Assembly: GCA_036003885.1 (NCBI GenBank)
Contig: DASYSA010000342.1
Span: forward strand, 1 to 5,640
Length of the DNA: 5,640 nt
Direction: 5' to 3'
Source: DASYSA01 sp036003885
GTDB taxonomy: Bacteria; Acidobacteriota; Blastocatellia; UBA7656
Position 1 is the stretch's first letter; the number at the start of each line of letters is the position of its first letter. This document shows positions 4,912 to 5,640 of the stretch, one piece after another. Under the pieces are notes generated by a model. It was not told the origin of the DNA. It worked only from the letters and a program-made list of their open reading frames with translations, and made no database searches. The translations under genes and the position numbers were made by a program.

Positions 4912-5640
4912 CTACGGCGCTGCACCTAGACCAACGCCAACGCGGCGAGTGAAAAGAAAACCGTGCCGCACTCCGTTGCTATCGTCGTAAGGCCCTACGA
5001 TGAGAAGTTGACGGGTTCCGAGAGGGTGTCCGTTACGGTTGAACTGCTCTATTTCAGCAATCCCATGTGCCTGCGTAAAAGTCGCTCCCGGAAAGTCTAT
5101 GCTGTCGTACTCTCCGTCCTTGTAGAGGTAGCCGTGATTAACACCGTCCATATCAATGTAGTGGCCGACCATGATGGAAGAGTCGGAGATTCTCCAGTGC
5201 ATACTCATCATGGAACCGGGGAAATCCTCTGTGACGTAAGTGCCATCCGCCGCCACCCTGAGACTGTGCATGCTTGCGGGATCCGGGAAATAGCAACCTA
5301 CAATCTCCCCCTTCGCGTTAAGGCCATGAGTGTAGGTCGTCACCGACGAGGGGACTTCCAAGATTCTCGTAAAGGCGCCGTCGCGCCACACGTATGCCCT
5401 GGTGTTGCCAGTCGCGTCATTGAAACCGCCCGTCACGTTCCCCTGTTCGTCTATACCCCATGAATCGGTAAAATTGGCCGCAAAGTTTGTATTCGTGTAA
5501 CGAATCGTCTGGAACTGGTTTGACCCAGCTTTCAGAAGAAATCCATAATTTACGCCCGACACGAAGTAATCTCCGACAATGTCACCGGCGTTGTTGATGC
5601 CGAAGGCGCGCGTGCGGGCGGCACCGGGAACGTGAATCGT
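4912..5640 (-). CDS. HAF-repeat extracellular protein, 5' end outside window
   Basis: The reading frame is open to the window edge and gives the last 242 residues. A GTG at 5560-5562 lies inside a repeat (DYFVSGVNYGF), so it is not the true start. The fragment holds five repeats of about 43-48 residues of the HAF type: AFGINNAGDIVGDYF (12-26), WGIDEQGNVTGGF, HGLNAKGEIVGCYF, WRISDSSIMVGHY and HGIAEI...LLIVGPYDD, each typically followed by a (H/Y)GF/YL strand such as NYGFLL, NHGYLYKDG and RHGFLF. Families with this repeat are predicted extracellular, and the repeat size would suit propeller-like blades; function is unknown. Repeat 5 carries an insertion (QFNRNGHPLGTRQ). The chain ends in a short VGVGLGAAP tail with no sorting signal or membrane anchor. 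It is followed by the small secreted protein gene after 108 bases. Confidence 0.85.
   Translation of the reverse strand, partial: TIHVPGAARTRAFGINNAGDIVGDYFVSGVNYGFLLKAGSNQFQTIRYTNTNFAANFTDSWGIDEQGNVTGGFNDATGNTRAYVWRDGAFTRILEVPSSVTTYTHGLNAKGEIVGCYFPDPASMHSLRVAADGTYVTEDFPGSMMSMHWRISDSSIMVGHYIDMDGVNHGYLYKDGEYDSIDFPGATFTQAHGIAEIEQFNRNGHPLGTRQLLIVGPYDDSNGVRHGFLFTRRVGVGLGAAP

Overview
The window is a co-directional block of five genes, all read on the minus strand, so transcription runs from the right edge to the left edge. It is moderately GC-rich by eye. Four of the five products look exported or surface-exposed, and the fifth probably leaves the cell with its partner. The mix of HAF-repeat protein, PEGA/collagen-like protein with a conserved C-terminal module, small secreted beta-rich protein, and GMC oxidoreductase paired with a Tat-exported gluconate-dehydrogenase-subunit-3-like protein suggests a soil-type Acidobacteriota or a relative. 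This assignment is an inference from gene content; no rRNA or other phylogenetic marker is present.

Layout in transcription order. (1) 5640-4912: C-terminal part of a HAF-repeat protein whose 5' end lies outside the window. (2) 4803-4366: a 145-residue secreted protein of unknown function with a clear Sec signal peptide. (3) 4250-2595: a 551-residue mosaic surface protein made of a long N-terminal extension, a signal/transmembrane segment, a PEGA domain, 27 unbroken collagen G-X-Y triplets, a glycine-rich region of 15-20-residue repeats, and a C-terminal module. (4) 2524-1835: a Tat-exported small subunit of gluconate-2-dehydrogenase subunit 3 type. (5) 1807-41: a GMC-family FAD oxidoreductase with a Cys-x2-Cys-x2-Cys-x3-Cys cluster. 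A 7-bp perfect hairpin sits just beyond the end of the last gene.

Genes 4 and 5 are 27 bases apart and almost certainly form an operon encoding one periplasmic dehydrogenase complex. The catalytic subunit has no signal peptide, so it would cross the membrane by hitchhiking on the Tat signal of its partner. Genes 1-3 are separated by about 70-115 bases and each of genes 2 and 3 has its own strong ribosome binding site; they could be separate units or a loose operon. No RNA gene, mobile element, CRISPR array or convincing terminator was seen, and no gene-free stretch exceeds about 115 bases.

The least ordinary item is the collagen-like protein, whose order of domains reads like a membrane- or wall-anchored trimeric fibre with a stalk and a head.
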